A stretch of 64,000 nt of DNA from Brasenia schreberi (GCA_036023115.1 JAYKKT010000059.1:2198501-2262500); one strand, 5' to 3'; counted from the stretch's first letter, positions 23,800-37,124 are shown. Notes: generated by a model from the letters alone, not told the origin. Program-made: numbers and translations.

Positions 23800-25900
23800 T
23801 TGTTTCCATCGAACCCTGTCATGTGTCTTGGTAGTTAACTCAATATGAGCTATATCGTTCCTAAATGTTTCTTTCCAACACTTTTGTGTTCTTCCTATTA
23901 CTCTTTTAATATTTTCACAATCTAATTTTTCATATCTTCTTATTTAAGTTTCTTTTGTTCATCTTTTTACGTGTACAAACATCTTAAACTATTTTATCTC
24001 ATTTTATCGTTTATTAGTATCACTCTCAATTTGTTTTTAATAACCTCATTATGTATATGGTCTTTCCTTATATGACAACGCATTCATCTCAATATCTTCA
24101 TTTCTACCACTAATATCTTTTCTACATGTTGATAATTAACTGCCGAACACTCATAACCATAAAATAAGTGTAATTAATACTCTATAATATTTACCTTTCA
24201 ACTTTAATGATATATTCTTGACACATAAAATACATGATACCCCTTCCATTTCAACAACTTCCATTAATTATATTTGTAACATCTTCATTTATTTTTTCAT
24301 CACTCTAAAAATGTTACCCTATGTATTTAAAACTTTCTTTGTGAGAAATACAATGTGTTCCAATCTTAATTTCTATATCCTATGAAGTAACCAATTGATC
24401 ATACTTACATTCAATATATTCTTTCTTTGTTATACTAAGTCGAAAGCCTTTAGTTCCAATTTCCTATTAACTTTTTCATTTGACTCATCCACTAACACAA
24501 TATCATCTATAAATAAAATACACGATGGTACTTCATCTTGGATATGTTTCCTTAACTCTTTAAAGACCAATATAAATAAATATGGACTTAGAAATGATTC
24601 ATGATATAACCCGATATTAACTTTAAAAAAAGTTTGTCATTCCTTCACGAGTCTTAACACATGTTTTTGCACCACCATACATGTCTCTACTAAGATTTAT
24701 ATATATCAATAGTATACCTATCTTTTTCAATGTTCTCTAAAAAATATCTTTTAACACTCTATCATAAGTTTTTCTAGATCAATAAATAACATATAAATAT
24801 TCTTTTTTGCTCTAAAATGTTTCATAATACGTCTCAATAGGTGAATTGCTTCAATAATAGATCTGTTTAGCATGAATCCAAATTAATTCTTTGTTTTACT
24901 CGATACTTGTTTTAACCTAAATTCAATAATTCTTTCTTATAATTTCATAGTATCGTTCATTTACTTGATACCTTGATAATTCGCACAATTATGGATGACT
25001 CTCTTGTTCATATATATGGTTATAAGTGCACTTATTTTTCATTTCTCAAGCATCTTTTGATTTTTTCATATTTTATTAAATAATTTTGTGAGTCAAATGA
25101 TCCCGCCTTTCTTAGTATCTTCCATATTTTTATAGGAATATTCTCTAGTCCTACAAATTTACCAACCTTCATATGTTTAATAGCCTCATTAGCTTCGTTC
25201 TTTTCAATACATCATTACAAATTCTGCTTTATATATTTTTCTAATTCAATTAACTATCTTAAACTAATGCTAACACATGTGATTTTATTAAAAAGCTTAT
25301 AAAAACAATTTTTATCTACTTTTTATATCATCATTTCATCCCTATAATTTTCTCATCCTTTATCTTTAATACAACTAAAAAAACAAGGTCTTTAGTTTTT
25401 TATCTCTAGCCTTAGTTATCTTAAAAATATTTCTTTTACCTTCTTTTGAGTTAAGTTTTTTATACAAATCCTTCCAAATCTTGACTTTTGTTTTACTAAC
25501 TACCTTTTTCATTTTTTTCTTTGCTTTTTTGTAAGGCTCCTAAGTTTCGCTAGTCTTATTGGTATACTATAATTTATAACATGTCCTCTTTATTTTAATT
25601 TTATCTTGCATAACTTCACTCCACCACAAATCTTTTTTGTGCTCGTATGCATCCCTTCTATTCATCTAACATATTTTTTGTCACTTCCCTAATATGCATA
25701 GTCATATTGTTATAAATATTATAAGGTATACCTACTTAATTCTAAGCATCTCTTTGAAGAACTTTATGTTTAAATATTTTTTCTTTTCTACTTTTGAGGT
25801 TCCACCATTAATAACTTTATACACCATTTTCTTCCATGTCCACTTTTTTACTACAAAATCTATAATTAAAAGTTAATGTTGAGCAATTAAGCTTTCTCTA
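23800..25900 (-). mobile_element. RTE-clade LINE, about 2.1 kb, heavily decayed (copy d)
   Basis: Collinear with RTE copy f (33775-37124) from just inside its 3' end, TTTGTTTCCATCG, through the reverse-transcriptase core to the region equivalent to about 36060. The last 50 bases of the 3' terminus are missing and frames are broken throughout. The 25900-26150 continuation cannot be aligned by eye. Confidence 0.8.
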
Positions 25901-26589
25901 ATATCTAAGTGCAAGCAACTCTTAGCGAATTTTCTAAATAATATATTGATCCATGCTTAGATGGACTTCGACTTTGAGAAAATAATGGAACTTCAACAAC
26001 ATAATCAATTCTTAATTTCACGTGATCCATGCTTCAACTTGTGCATGGTTTCATGCCACACACCCTCTTATCTCTTAGTGAATATTTGTAAGACTCATCT
26101 ATTTATAATAGAAGGTAAAGAGCCCTTTCTAAAGAGTCATTGTACTTAGTTAAGCATGTTAATGCCTCCTTGTTATACAGGTTATCTTCTAATATGCATG
26201 CACACCTTGTTACATATGTCCATATCGATATTTATGTCGTTCTAATGAGTTGTAACTCTTGAGTAAATGGTAACATTTTTTAATTATTTTAGAAATTACC
26301 TATGGTTTCCACAAAAAGGAGTCACATCCTCTTTCTTTACCTCTTTGGAACTCCCCAATTTATTTCCTAGTTTAATTTAATGCAAATACAACTTTTGGTA
26401 GCATGAAACTTTGTCTGCTAAGTTTTGTAGAGTTCTCTAGTACGAACAAACAAACCAAAATCCAGGATGTGGATAAGTTGTATTTAATGCACCTGCCTGT
26501 TCCCATTGCGAGATAGGGGCACACCACATGTTTGACGGTTTGTTTGAACCTCCAGCAACACTACGATATCACAACCCTTGCGTAAAGGC

Positions 26590-27765
26590 TCTATGCTAGA
26601 ATGGAGTCGGAGTCTGTCCCATTGAATAGCAGCAAGAAAGGTAAGGGGAAGAGTATAGACTTCCCTACTCTAGAGGAAGCGATGTCGATCCAGAAAAGTG
26701 CAAAAAACACAAAAGTGTGACAATGGTAAGTTTGCTTGAGGATACAACGATGGAGCCGCCTGACGTAGTAGGAGGCATCCATGGCGAACCCCCCAAGGAA
26801 GGACCCAGGAATTCCTATAAGAACTCTCTTATGGGTGATCAGAAGAAGAATGTTGACCCTGTATGGTGGGGGAAAAGTGTGGACATAATGATGGAATTGG
26901 GCCCAATTGATTTGGAGGGCTACTCGACTGCTCATGAAGACAACAATATCCCGGCAATCAGCGTTTCGCCAGAAGAAAAAGACCGCCTGCAAGCACCTTG
27001 GAGCCAATCCTTGATTGTAAAGCTGGTGGAATGAAAAATCGGTTATCTAGCTCTAACACGTCGGCAGAGCACTTGTGGGCTAAATCTGGAAGGATTGGAA
27101 TCGTCGACATAGGTAACGACTTTTATATAGTTCGTTTCTAGTCTCTGCAGGATTATTACCTTGCGCTAACAGGAGGGCCATGGATCCTAGTGGAACATTA
27201 TCTAACAGTGAGGGAATGAGAAGCTAATTTCCACCCACATACAGCCACTATCGAAAAGATTGTTGTGTGGATCAGACTTCGAAATCTACCAATAGAGTAT
27301 TTTGATAAACGAGTATTACGCATCATTGGCACTCTTGTTGGCAAAATTCTAAAGGTAGATTACACCACCGCGAGATAGGCGTGAGGCAGGTTTACCAGGA
27401 TTTGTGTTGAAGTAAGCCATTAGTATCCAAATACAGATTGGAAGGAGTTGAAAAAAGAGTTGAATACGAGGGAACAAGCCTCATTTGTTTTGGTGAACAT
27501 AATCTCAATGATTGCCCATTGGTAAAGCAAAATGGGATGAAAGACCAGGTTGGAACGGAGGATGCCCAGTGGAAGTCCAACTCAATGAGGAAGGAGCGAC
27601 CAACAATGCGAGATACGGTTCATGGATGCTAGCGCAGAAAAACAGAAGAGGTCGCCGCCCTCCTAATGTGGAAGTTTCAATAACAGCGATGAAGACCAAT
27701 GAGTTAATTAGGCAATCCAAAGGAACATCTTACGATACATTTAATTGTTTAAGCCCTCGACTGTT
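26590..27765 (+). pseudogene. L1-type LINE ORF1 remnant (DUF4283 plus CCHC knuckle)
   Basis: With frameshifts and stops, the + strand encodes the usual plant L1 ORF1 order. First comes VSPEEKDRLQAPWSQSLIVK, then about 150 residues of the DUF4283 fold (GRIGIVDIGNDFYIV, ALTGGPWILVEHYL, VVWIRLRNLPIEYFDKRVL). A knuckle follows at VEYEGTSLICFGEHNLNDC, which has lost one Cys, and then YGSWMLAQKNRR. The reverse-transcriptase ORF2 expected downstream is absent. This is a dead fragment. Confidence 0.8.
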
Positions 27766-28584
27766 TCTTCCGCTACTGCAAACAGTAACTCCCACACTAG
27801 GTCCGGTCGGGTATTCTTTGTCACCGTAGAGCTTGATTATGCCATGGATCATACGAGCATTTCTCCTGCTACGGGTTAGGTAACAAAGATTTAATGCAGC
27901 ATGCAGATCCAGAATCACCTAATACGCCTTTCTTAATGCTGGGACCTTGATGTAGCATCAACCTTTTCGTCTCAACTCAGTAATACACGCACACATCAAA
28001 CCGGAAATCTGCTGGGAGACGATGACGGAACTGGCAGAACCAAACTGTAAGCAGCCTTCACCATTACTGAGAGTCGAGTGGACTGCAAACCCATAATTCT
28101 AAATACGGATTGACCAAATAAAGATTGGAGCCACAAAAGTTGCAACTCAATCCAATTCATATAGCTCGCAACGGCTTTCTGGCTCTTAAGCATGGTTACT
28201 AAATCAACCAAGTAACGACAGTTGATCACCCGGTCCCGTGCCTGGCGGAAATGGTGGATCTACGTTGAGCTGACGCGGGATATCTGCTCCACCCAAAATT
28301 TCTAAAACTTGCAGGTATTTTCTATTGCTCACGATCAAATCTGTGGGCTATACCACATAGATCATGACACCGTAAGAAATTCTATCCTATTGCGACGCGG
28401 CGATGCCCGTGCATGGGCTATTCGCTCCAACCTCAGAATTTCTAGATCTATTACTGCCTGAAGGGCCTGCGGGCATTGTACTGTTATCAATATTCACAAG
28501 TTTTTGTCTCAGAAAAAAAGGAGGATTAGTTCTAAACATCCCGAAAGAAATCAAGGATCATTTTTTTGGTTGAAGTATATGATA
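27766..28584. other. Unassigned spacer
   Basis: I see no gene or recognisable repeat. Base composition is less AT-rich than the flanks. Confidence 0.4.
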
Positions 28585-28738
28585 ACAAAAGTGTTGGAAA
28601 GAAACAATGAAGAATGATTTAGCTTATATTGAGTTAACTATTAGCATGATACATGATCGAGATTTATGAAAACAAAGAATCCATGGAAGTGACCCTATCT
28701 CCTGTAAGCAAAGGCTTAATTGTTGTTGTTGAAGTATA
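28585..28738 (+). mobile_element. RTE-clade LINE 3' end (copy e)
   Basis: A short plus-strand copy of the last about 150 bases, from AAGTGTTGGAAAGAAACAAT through ACAAAGAATCCATGG to the tail TTAATTGTTGTTGTTG. Confidence 0.8.
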
Positions 28739-28769
28739 AGACCAGTATCTAGAACCCAAAGGACCTCCA

Positions 28770-28925
28770 CTGATCCTATTCGAGCTGGATTGCCCAATAT
28801 AGGAGCGGTGTGCCGTTTTTTCTCCATTGAGAAGAATCAAATTCCAGAGCTTGCTTAAGGGGAGCAAGTGCCGAACCACTTGAACCAATCATGCATTGGC
28901 ATGTCACTTGATGAGCAATATCTTG
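28770..28925 (-). mobile_element. tRNA-derived SINE (family 3, copy 1)
   Basis: On the minus strand the sequence TTGGTTCAAGTGGTTC resembles a tRNA A box. It is followed by GCACTTGCTCCCCTTAAGCA and a B-box-like TTTGATTCTT. It pairs with the next copy at a spacing of about 127 bases. Confidence 0.5.
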
Positions 28926-28929
28926 CTTG

Positions 28930-29050
28930 CGAGTATAGCGTTGGTTCTCACCACTTGGGAGCATTGAAATCATGACCTTGCTTAGGGGGAGCAGTGCTCA
29001 ACCACTTGAACCAACCAAGCATTGTTTAGGTTGAAAATGAGCAATCTCCC
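28930..29050 (-). mobile_element. tRNA-derived SINE (family 3, copy 2)
   Basis: On the minus strand TTGGTTCAAGTGGTTGAGCA is followed by CTGCTCCCCCTAAGCAAGGT and a weak B box (GATTTCAATGCTCCC). It lies in tandem with copy 1 in the same orientation. Confidence 0.55.
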
Positions 29051-29334
29051 TCAAAATCATTGTGCATGCGTGTAATGTGTAATAGATATTGAATTTTCAA
29101 ATTTTCAACTACTTAACCATAAAAATTGTCATTTACTTTTAACTAGATTAAATGATATAATTTAAATGAAAGATATTTTAATTTTATAATGTTATTGAGA
29201 TTGAAATTGAGGTATGGGGCGCCATGTAAAGATCTACTTACCTGTGGGAAAAAGGAACCAGACCCGTACCCGCCCAGATGAGGAACAGAGCGCGAACAGG
29301 ACATAAAAGTGAGGTTTGCGTATGCGGAGAGGTA

Positions 29335-30000
29335 AGGGTGTTCACGGTTCGGTTCTAACCTCAACATCAAACCAAACTGCTACATGTGGTTCTTGGTATT
29401 TTGAGAATTGAATCATACTGTGACACGATCAAAACTGAACCGACGGAACATCAAACTGTGATACGATCAAAACTGAACCGACAGTTCCGGTTCGGTTTTA
29501 AGCCACAGTTCTATTTATTTAAGGTTTGGCTAAAGTTTGGTACGAGTGATACCCTCTAATGACCATGTATCATATATTAATTTGACAGGAATAAATAGTA
29601 TATTTGATCTTAATCAAGAGGGGAAAAAAAGATATACTTTGTTCACTCTTAAGACTTATTTTATAGATGCCATAGATCTTCTTTTTCAATATAGTACTAA
29701 ACTTTTGTATGCTTTGTTTAAACCTTTAAAATCCACTTTATAGATGTGATGAATCCTTTCTTTCTTAATGAGGCAGTAGAATTTATTTTTGTGAAAAGGT
29801 TTTTCCAACAATTCGGTTCGGTTTCCATGATTCGGTTATAATACTAGAACTGTAAACCGAACCACCTAATATTTCTCCTATTAAAAATGAATCGAACTAA
29901 ATCTTTTAATAAATTGAACTAAATCAAACCGTTTGTTTTATATCTAAAATCGAACCAAACTGTTGACTGTTCGATCCTAACGTGTTTGGTTCAGTTCCAG
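29335..30000. repeat. GGTTCGGTT-rich repeat block
   Basis: The block opens with GTGTTCACGGTTCGGTTCT and is rich in GAACCGAAC/GTTCGGTT phrases on both strands. It includes a 30-bp near-identical direct repeat (29417-29446 and 29455-29484). Such blocks are frequent in plant DNA-transposon remnants. No terminal inverted repeats could be fixed. Confidence 0.4.
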
Positions 30001-30235
30001 CGAACCTTAGGTATATCGGTGGCCCCATCGCCATTGCTATACCAACCTACCTTAAATTAAGATATGATTATATCGAAGTTAAAACCGACAAAACGGAGAT
30101 TGATTATTATGATCACACACTAGAACTCATCGCAAGTTAACTTCTGCCAATGCCAACTATCATATTTATTTATGAGAATTACGCTTGTAGTGGTGAATAG
30201 GGTTTTCGCTCAGTGAGCGACAGGAGGGGAAAGGG

Positions 30236-31170
30236 ATGGGCGTCGACTACTACAAAGTGTTGCAGGTAGACAGGAATGCCAAGGACGATGATCTCAAGAA
30301 GGCTTACAGAAAACTCGCCATGAAATGGCATCCAGATAAGAATCCCAATGACAAAAAGGAGGCCGAGGCCAAATTCAAGCAAGTCTCCGAAGCCTACGAG
30401 GTACCCACATCGCCAATCGGCACCATTCATATTGGGTTTCTCGTTTTATTTACTCTTAGTGCGTAGGATGGGGAAACCTCTAATGCGATCGTCGTAAATT
30501 TTCCTTTCTTATCGTTTCTTTGACGCTCTTCCATTATGGGTGTCCCATTGTACGGTGTGAGTGCTAGAACGTGAATAACTAATCACCATCGTCGTATCTT
30601 TGTCAATTTCCCTTCCATCGGAATCCAATCAGAAACCAAAGTTCCTTAATTTTCGTCTTTTTGGATGCGAGATTCGAAACTGTAATGAAGAAATTAGTAA
30701 CAAGCAATCTTTCATTTGTGCTTCTGTTTTGTTGAATGACATTCTCTATTTTCGAAGGTTTTGAGCGACCCCCAAAAGCGAGCTGTCTACGATCAGTTCG
30801 GCGAAGAAGGGTTGAAGGGTCAGGTTCCGCCGCCGGGGCCGTCTGGCTTCTCTGGAGGGTCGGAACCCGGCGGGCCTAATGTATTCAGATTCAATCCAAG
30901 GAGCGCGGAGGATATCTTCTCTGAGTTCTTCGGGTTCTCGAGCCCCCTTGGTGGGATGGGTGATATGGGTTCTCGTGGTACTGGCGGCAGGTTTTCTAGA
31001 AGCGTGTTTGGGGATGACATATTCGCTTCGTTTGGTGGAGGAGAAGGTTCCAGCAATGTGCAAAGGAAGGCCCCCCCGATTGAGAAGACCCTCACTTGTA
31101 GCCTGGAGGAGCTTTACAAAGGCACCACTAAGAAGATGAAGATCTCTAGGGATGTTCTTGATTCTACCGG
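30236..31170 (+). CDS. Type II J-domain co-chaperone (DNAJB-like), exons 1-2
   Basis: Exon 1 is 30236-30400 and exon 2 is 30758-31170, with junctions GAG|GTACCC and TTCGAAG|GTTTTG. Exon 3 is at 45692-46124. The joined frame is 1011 nt, or 336 residues, the normal length. Residues 1-65 are the J domain ([14 protein letters not shown]), with the Hsp70-stimulating HPD at 32-34. A Gly/Phe/Ser-rich linker follows. There is no CxxCxGxG zinc finger, so it is type II, and then the first beta-sandwich substrate domain begins ([24 protein letters not shown]). It should act in cytosol or nucleus by delivering clients to Hsp70. Read-through from exon 2 into the intron gives a short nonsense tail with a stop at 31265. 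The gene as a whole is intact if the 14.5-kb intron is spliced. Confidence 0.93.
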
Positions 31171-32899
31171 GTATGAGTATGTTACTCTTGGTTTCCTAAG
31201 ATTAATCTGTTTGAGCAATGCTACCTCTTCTAGTCCCTTTTCCTATGTAGTCTCAATTAATATATAGTGTTATTTTAGTTCTGTATCTGGGCGCGTCCTC
31301 AAGAGTATCTTTGGTTATTTAAAATTTTAGCACCGATTCATTTGGCAAAAAGTTATATGACCCTGATATGTCTGATCTTTGTTCCGAATTTCTGTGTATG
31401 ATTTTGATGTAGGGATCTACTTATGGGCATCAGCATTTGTATTTGTTGCCATATAATGATGGCGGTTGTTGTTTTCCTTCTGTTGATTTATTACTGGCAA
31501 AAGTCCTGAATTGTGGTCCTTAATATTAGTTTAGATGTAAACTTGATGGGGCATAGGCCATGGCCTTAATATCATAAACATGCCAATGCCTACGTGCGAC
31601 ACGAGATGATTCCACATTCAGGCATCAAATCTGAAAGTTTTCCCTTCCAGATTGTGATGCCACCTGTGCTACAAGAAACATGAACCTTTTTGCATAAGAG
31701 AGGCATGTTGATGTTGAAAAGGGAAATTGCTTATAGCTATTTTACGGACAAATCTTGGGAGTTTCTTAATTGGACTGCTCTGCCTTCTCTGTTTGCTACT
31801 AAAGAGTCGACACCTGTGCTTTCTATTAGGGTCATAAAAAATGACTTGCATTGTTCAAGTATGTCTTAACGATTAGTTCTGGAGGTCCCTCATATTTAAA
31901 AGGTTCTTTACCTGCAGAGAATCATGGTCAAGTGAATGTTGTCTGATTGGAATTTTTTTGGCTTCCCTTTGCAGCAAAATTCCGTGTGAAACTTCCTTGG
32001 GCATTGTAACTAAATGTTGTTGGCTTATCAAACATGGAAGGGGTTCCACTTGAAGGGAACAAAGCTCTATCGATACCAGTGAAATAGATGGCTTATATTA
32101 AACTATTTTTTAACGTTTTCTTTCTACAAATAGGGGCCTTTTAACATTTATTTACTTTTCTCTTTCTGGTTTACTCGATACTTTTGCTTTATAACTTTTA
32201 CACATTTAACTCATATTCTCAGTCCCTTTATGTTTAATGTTGGGTGGATCAGTCAGTTCTTCTAGTTCTCCTGGCAAATTGTCTTGTTATTGCTAATTTA
32301 TGTTTAAGTTGTCTCATGCTGATATATGTTGCCAAGGTGCTGCGTCTCTGAAACACTGTGTTGCCCATGCTATATTTTATGTTCTCCCACTATCATCTTC
32401 TCTGAATAGAGTTTTCTTCCACATCATTATGGCTTTCCTGTTTGATCTATGTCTGCTTCCTTTGAGATGCATTTCATTATTCGTGGGTATCCATAATTTG
32501 TTTGACTTTCTTGGGAAGATAACTCATTGAGAGCTTGTTCTGTTTATCAGTATAGGGAAGACAAGTTTTCTGCAATTCCCCAAACCTTACTTTAACCAGA
32601 CACTGTGAGTACCAAAAAGTTCCAATGTTTCATCCTCTGAGTTGCAAAACAATAACTTCTAGCCACTCTAGTGCCACACAGTTTTAGCCTTGAGGGTGTG
32701 TCTCGCTTACTCAAGGCAGCAAACCAGGAGAAGGTTCTTGCACATAGAGAGGGCCTGAAAATTGCAACTTTCCCTCTGCGACAGCATCTAGGGTTCCTTG
32801 ACAATGTGATGTCATTTAGAGTAGCAATTATTTTTTCCAAAAATTGTCTCCAAACCGGATCCAACTAACCATGTTGCAATTCCAATAGTCATGGATTAT

Positions 32900-33310
32900 A
32901 ACATCACAGTTACAATGTAGCAGAAGAGTTGTTTGAATATACCCCTCCTAGAGTAAAAGCCCATACAGGGCCCGGTCTTACATCTTATCTTGTCACCTAC
33001 AGACAATTTTTTGATCGTGCCTGCCTTGATGTCATTGTGAACTGATTGGTAATCCCTCCAACCAGGAGAACCTCTAGTCCATTTATACATAGCAAGCCAT
33101 GATTAAAGTTGATGCTGTATCATATTTATAGTGCACAAAGAGGCAGGAAAGCTTCCTGCCATGCAGCATTTCTGACCACCATCTATATTTCAGCTTCTTG
33201 TTAACCAGAACAATATCCCTCACGCCAACACCACCCATACCAAGAGTGGACCAAGTTGACCAGGAAGCAGTGTAAAGCGTGACTTCTCCCATCAACATGT
33301 GCATAAATTT
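32900..33310 (-). pseudogene. L1-type LINE ORF2 C-terminal fragment
   Basis: Minus-strand frames contain MGGVGVRDIVLVNKKLKYRW and then, in another frame, GSPGWRDYQSVHNDIKAGTI and KKLSVGDKIR. These correspond to the post-polymerase part of plant L1 ORF2 (GGLGVRDL..NKALL..KW, then a fragment of the W..GDG segment). It is a dead fragment inside the J-domain gene intron. Confidence 0.6.
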
Positions 33311-33522
33311 TTTCCTTCACTTTTGTCCAAGACTGTGCTTGGACATATCTTTGACTAGGAACATGCTGAAGATTGAAGCTGAAAGGTCGACGATTTTACA
33401 TCCACCAATCCATTCATTATAGCCATTTCTGGGGCTTGCCATATTATAAGCTTGTATTTCATGGGAAGACCCATCCCCCATCAAAAAGCTTTTAGTATGG
33501 GTAAATTGCTCAATGTTACAGT

Positions 33523-33774
33523 TGTTGAAATTCGCAGGGAATCGCCACGGATGAACGAACATGAGAAACACTGAAACAGTGAAGGGAAAAATGGTGGAGA
33601 TTCGAGGAGGGGGCAAGCCCTCTAATGGAGGCCGCCCTCTCTTTCTCTGTCTATTAATCTGAAAACACTTAACCTAATACAAACTGTGGACTGTTAAACA
33701 CAAAATGACCAGACTGCCCTTAATAATAAGAATTATTACAATAATACCTAAATTCTGCAAAATTATTAGAAATA
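33523..33774 (-). mobile_element. copia-type LTR, distal part (LTR split by RTE copy f)
   Basis: On the + strand this part starts TGTTGAAATTC, and the matching other end is TTCTTTAACA at 37142-37151, giving the TGTT...AACA inverted ends of an LTR. Outside 37151 lies CCCCCCTTAAG, on the minus strand a polypurine tract directly before the LTR. This is therefore a minus-oriented 3' LTR of about 280 bp into which the RTE LINE inserted. It is inferred from ends and tract; no second LTR copy was found. Confidence 0.55.
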
Positions 33775-36700
33775 CCACCACCAACAACAACAACAACTAA
33801 GCCTTCTCCCATACTAGACGGGGTCAACTATATGGATTCTTTGTTTCCACATAGCCCTATCATGTGCCATGTTAGCAGTTAACTCACTATAAGCTAGATC
33901 ATTCTTTATTGTTTCTTTCCAACACTTTTGTGGTCATCCTATACCTCTTTAAATACTTTCCAAATTTAGTTTTTCATACCTTCTTATAGGTTCTTCTTTT
34001 GATCTTCTTACTATATGTCCAAACCATCTTAAGTAATGTTCTCTCATTTTATCCTCTATTGGTGCCACTCCTAATTTGTTTCTAATAACCTCATTATGTA
34101 TATGGTATTTTCTTATATGACCACTCATCCATCTCAACATCTTCATTTCTGTTACATCTTTTGTATATGTTGATGATTAACTGCCCAACACTGAGAACCA
34201 TAAAACATGGTAGGTCTAATTGGTGCGCTATAATATTTACCTTTTAACTTTAATGGCATTTCTTATCACAAAGAATACTTGATTCTCCTCTCCATTTTAA
34301 CCAACCAGCATTAATTCTATGCGTAACATCTCCATCAATTCTTTCATCACTCTGAAAAATTGACCCTAGGTATTTAAAGCATTAATTCTATGTGTAGCAT
34401 CTCCATCAATTCTTTCATCACTTTGAAAAATTGACCCTAGGTATTTAAAACTTTCCTTTTGGGACATGCAATGTGTGTCAATTTTAATTTCCATATCCTC
34501 TGAAGCAACCAAATGATCAAACTTACATTCCATATATTCTGTCTTTGTTTTGTTCTACTAAGCCGAAAGACTTTACCTTCTAATGTTTCTCTCGATAGTT
34601 CTAATTTTCTATTAACTTTTTTCTTAGACTCCTTTACTAACACAATGTCATCTACAAATAACATACACCAACGTACTTCATCTTGAATATGTTTTGTTAA
34701 CTCATCAATCACCATTATAAATAAGTATGGACTTAAAGTTGATCCTTGATGTAACCCAATATTAACTTTAAAGAAGTTTGTCATTCCTTCATGAGTCTCA
34801 CACATGTTTTTGCACCATCGTACATGTCTCTTATAAGATTTATGTATGTCAATCGGATATATCTTTTTTCTAAGGTTATCCAAAGAACCTCCCATCGGTA
34901 ACCTATCATAAGTTTTTTCTATATCAATAAATATCATGTAAAGGTCTTTCTTTTTTGCTCTAAAATGTTTCATAAGACGTCTCAAAAGGTGAATCGGTTC
35001 AACAATAGATATGCCTAACATGAATCCAAAATTGTTCTATGTTGTACTCAATATTTGTCTTAACCTACGTTCGATAATTCTTTCTCATAATTTCATAGTA
35101 TGACTCATTAACTTGATACCTCGATAATTCGCACAATTCTGAATGTCTACTTTGTTCTTATATATGAGTATAAGTGTACTTGCTCTCTATTTCTCGGGCA
35201 TCTTTTGGTTTCTCCATATTTCATTAAATAGTCTCGTGAGCAAAGTAATTCCTATTTCTCCTAGTATTTTTCAAACTTCTATAAGAATATTGTATGGTCC
35301 TATCGATTTACCACCCTTCATATGTTTAAGAGCCTCTTTGACTTCCTTCTTTTGAATACGTCGGTAGAAATTGTGGTTTATATACTTTTTTGATTTGGTT
35401 AACTATCCTAAACTAATACTAACATCTTTATTTTCATTAAAAAACTTATAAAAATAGTTTTTCCATCTATTTCTTATATCATTATTTGCCACTAGAATTT
35501 TTTCATCATCGTCTTTTATCCATCTAATAAAATTAAGATATTTAGTTTTCTTATCTCTAGTCCTAGCTATCCTAAAAATATCTCTTTCACCCTCTTTTGA
35601 ATTGAGTTTTTTTTATATAAATCCTCCCAAATTTTAGCTTTTGCTTCACTAACGACCTTTTTCACTTCATTCTTTGCCTTCTTATAAGCATCTAAAGTTT
35701 CACTAGTTTTCTTACCATAATGTAATTTGTAACATGCCCTCTTTGCCTTGATTTTATTTTACACTACTTCACTCTACCACCAAGCTTCTTTTTGTGCCGG
35801 TACACCTCCCTTAGATTCACCTAACACATCTTTCGCCACTTTCCTAATATGTATAGCCATATTGTTCCACATATCATAAGGTATTTGAACATAATTCGAA
35901 GCATCTCCTTGAAGGACTTTCTATTTAAATATATCTTCTTTCTCGCTTTTGAGGTTCCACCATTTAGTTCGAATAGCTCGATTCACTCTTTTCTTCTTTG
36001 TCCATTTTTTTACTTGTAAATCCATAACTAAAAGTCGATGTCGGGTGGTTAAATTTTCTCCTGAAATTACCTTCAATCTTTACAATATGCTTTATCTTTT
36101 TTTCTACAAATAAAGTAATCAATTTGTGTTTGTGATAAGCCACTCTTATAAGTAATTAAATGTTCATATCGTTTTTTGAAGACTGTATTGACTATAAGGA
36201 GATTAAATGCCATAGCAAAATTTAAAATCTTCCCACCTTCCTCATTTATATTCCCAAAACCAAAATTTTCATGAATGCCTTGATATCCTAATGCCTATTT
36301 ACCGACATGTCCATTTAAGTCTCCTCCTAAATAAATCATCTCCCTTTATGGAATTCTTTGAATCACCTTATCTAACTCTTCCCAAAAAGTTGTCTTTATA
36401 CTATCTTCTAGGACTACTTGGGATGCGTAAGCACAAACTAATTTTATCATCATGATTCGATCACCGTATCGTTGTATGTCTACTACACTATCCTTTAAAT
36501 CTTTATTTATGATAATACCAACTCCGTTTCGAGCCTTTTCCTTACTTGAGTAACATAATTTAAAACCTCTACCTCAATCTCTTTTGCTTTTTCCACAATC
36601 AACTTTGTCTCTTGTAAATATAGAATATGAATCTTTCTTCGAATCATAGTATCTACCACCTCCATTAGCTTACCGGACAATGTTCCGATATTGCAAGAAC

Positions 36701-37124
36701 CAATACGAATCTTATTATCTAAGATACGAATCTTATTATCTAAGACTAACTTCCTTACCCACCACATCCGTCCATATTAAAAATGCAGAAACCCTCTCTG
36801 TAAATTATTCACTACATTCGAGCGGCAATGTAGCGGGACTAACTTCTTTACCTACACCTGTTCATGATGTGGGAACCCTCTCTGCAATTGATTCACTACA
36901 TTCGGGTGAAAATGTAGTGACCCTTGCTTACTTATCACTATATTCGGGCTCTGCAATGCGTCGCTAGGGGGGACGCCTCAAAGTAATGCTCATAATTTGT
37001 GTAATCCATGGTATAAAAATCCAACAAAGTTTTATGCTGGTTGTCGGAAGCTTAACACAACCCTCCTCCTTTATCCGGGCTTGGGACTGGCAATGCAAGG
37101 GTGATCCCTTACATAGGCGGAGTT
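33775..37124 (-). mobile_element. RTE-clade LINE, near full length, degenerate (copy f)
   Basis: A 3.35-kb element read on the minus strand. Its 5' UTR is at 37124-36770 and contains two about 90-bp tandem units. Next comes the start of an AP-type endonuclease (RIGSCNIGTLSGKLMEVVDT, then LYLQETKL near 36600). The reverse transcriptase includes VEPIHLLRRLMKHF, GLHQGSTLSPYLF and FVDD in place of the usual FADD. The C-terminus has [10 protein letters not shown] and LRWFGHIVRRSKEEPI, followed by the (GTT)n tail. Frame breaks are numerous, so it is not autonomous. It is the most complete of the copies here and serves as a reference for the others. Confidence 0.88.
36744..36922. repeat. About 90-bp tandem duplication in the RTE 5' UTR
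   Basis: Two units begin ACTAACTTC.TTACC.ACA and share ACCCTCTCTG..ATTCACTACATTCG. In the second unit CACTACATT and AATGTAGTG form an inverted repeat around CGGGTGAA. A third partial unit (CACTATATTCGGGCTCTGCA) follows at about 36938. Confidence 0.7.

Noticed and set aside
26717..27034. 105-codon frame as a host gene
   Set aside because: Its C-terminal part matches the start of the L1 ORF1 DUF4283 region, and the continuation is in the same decayed element.
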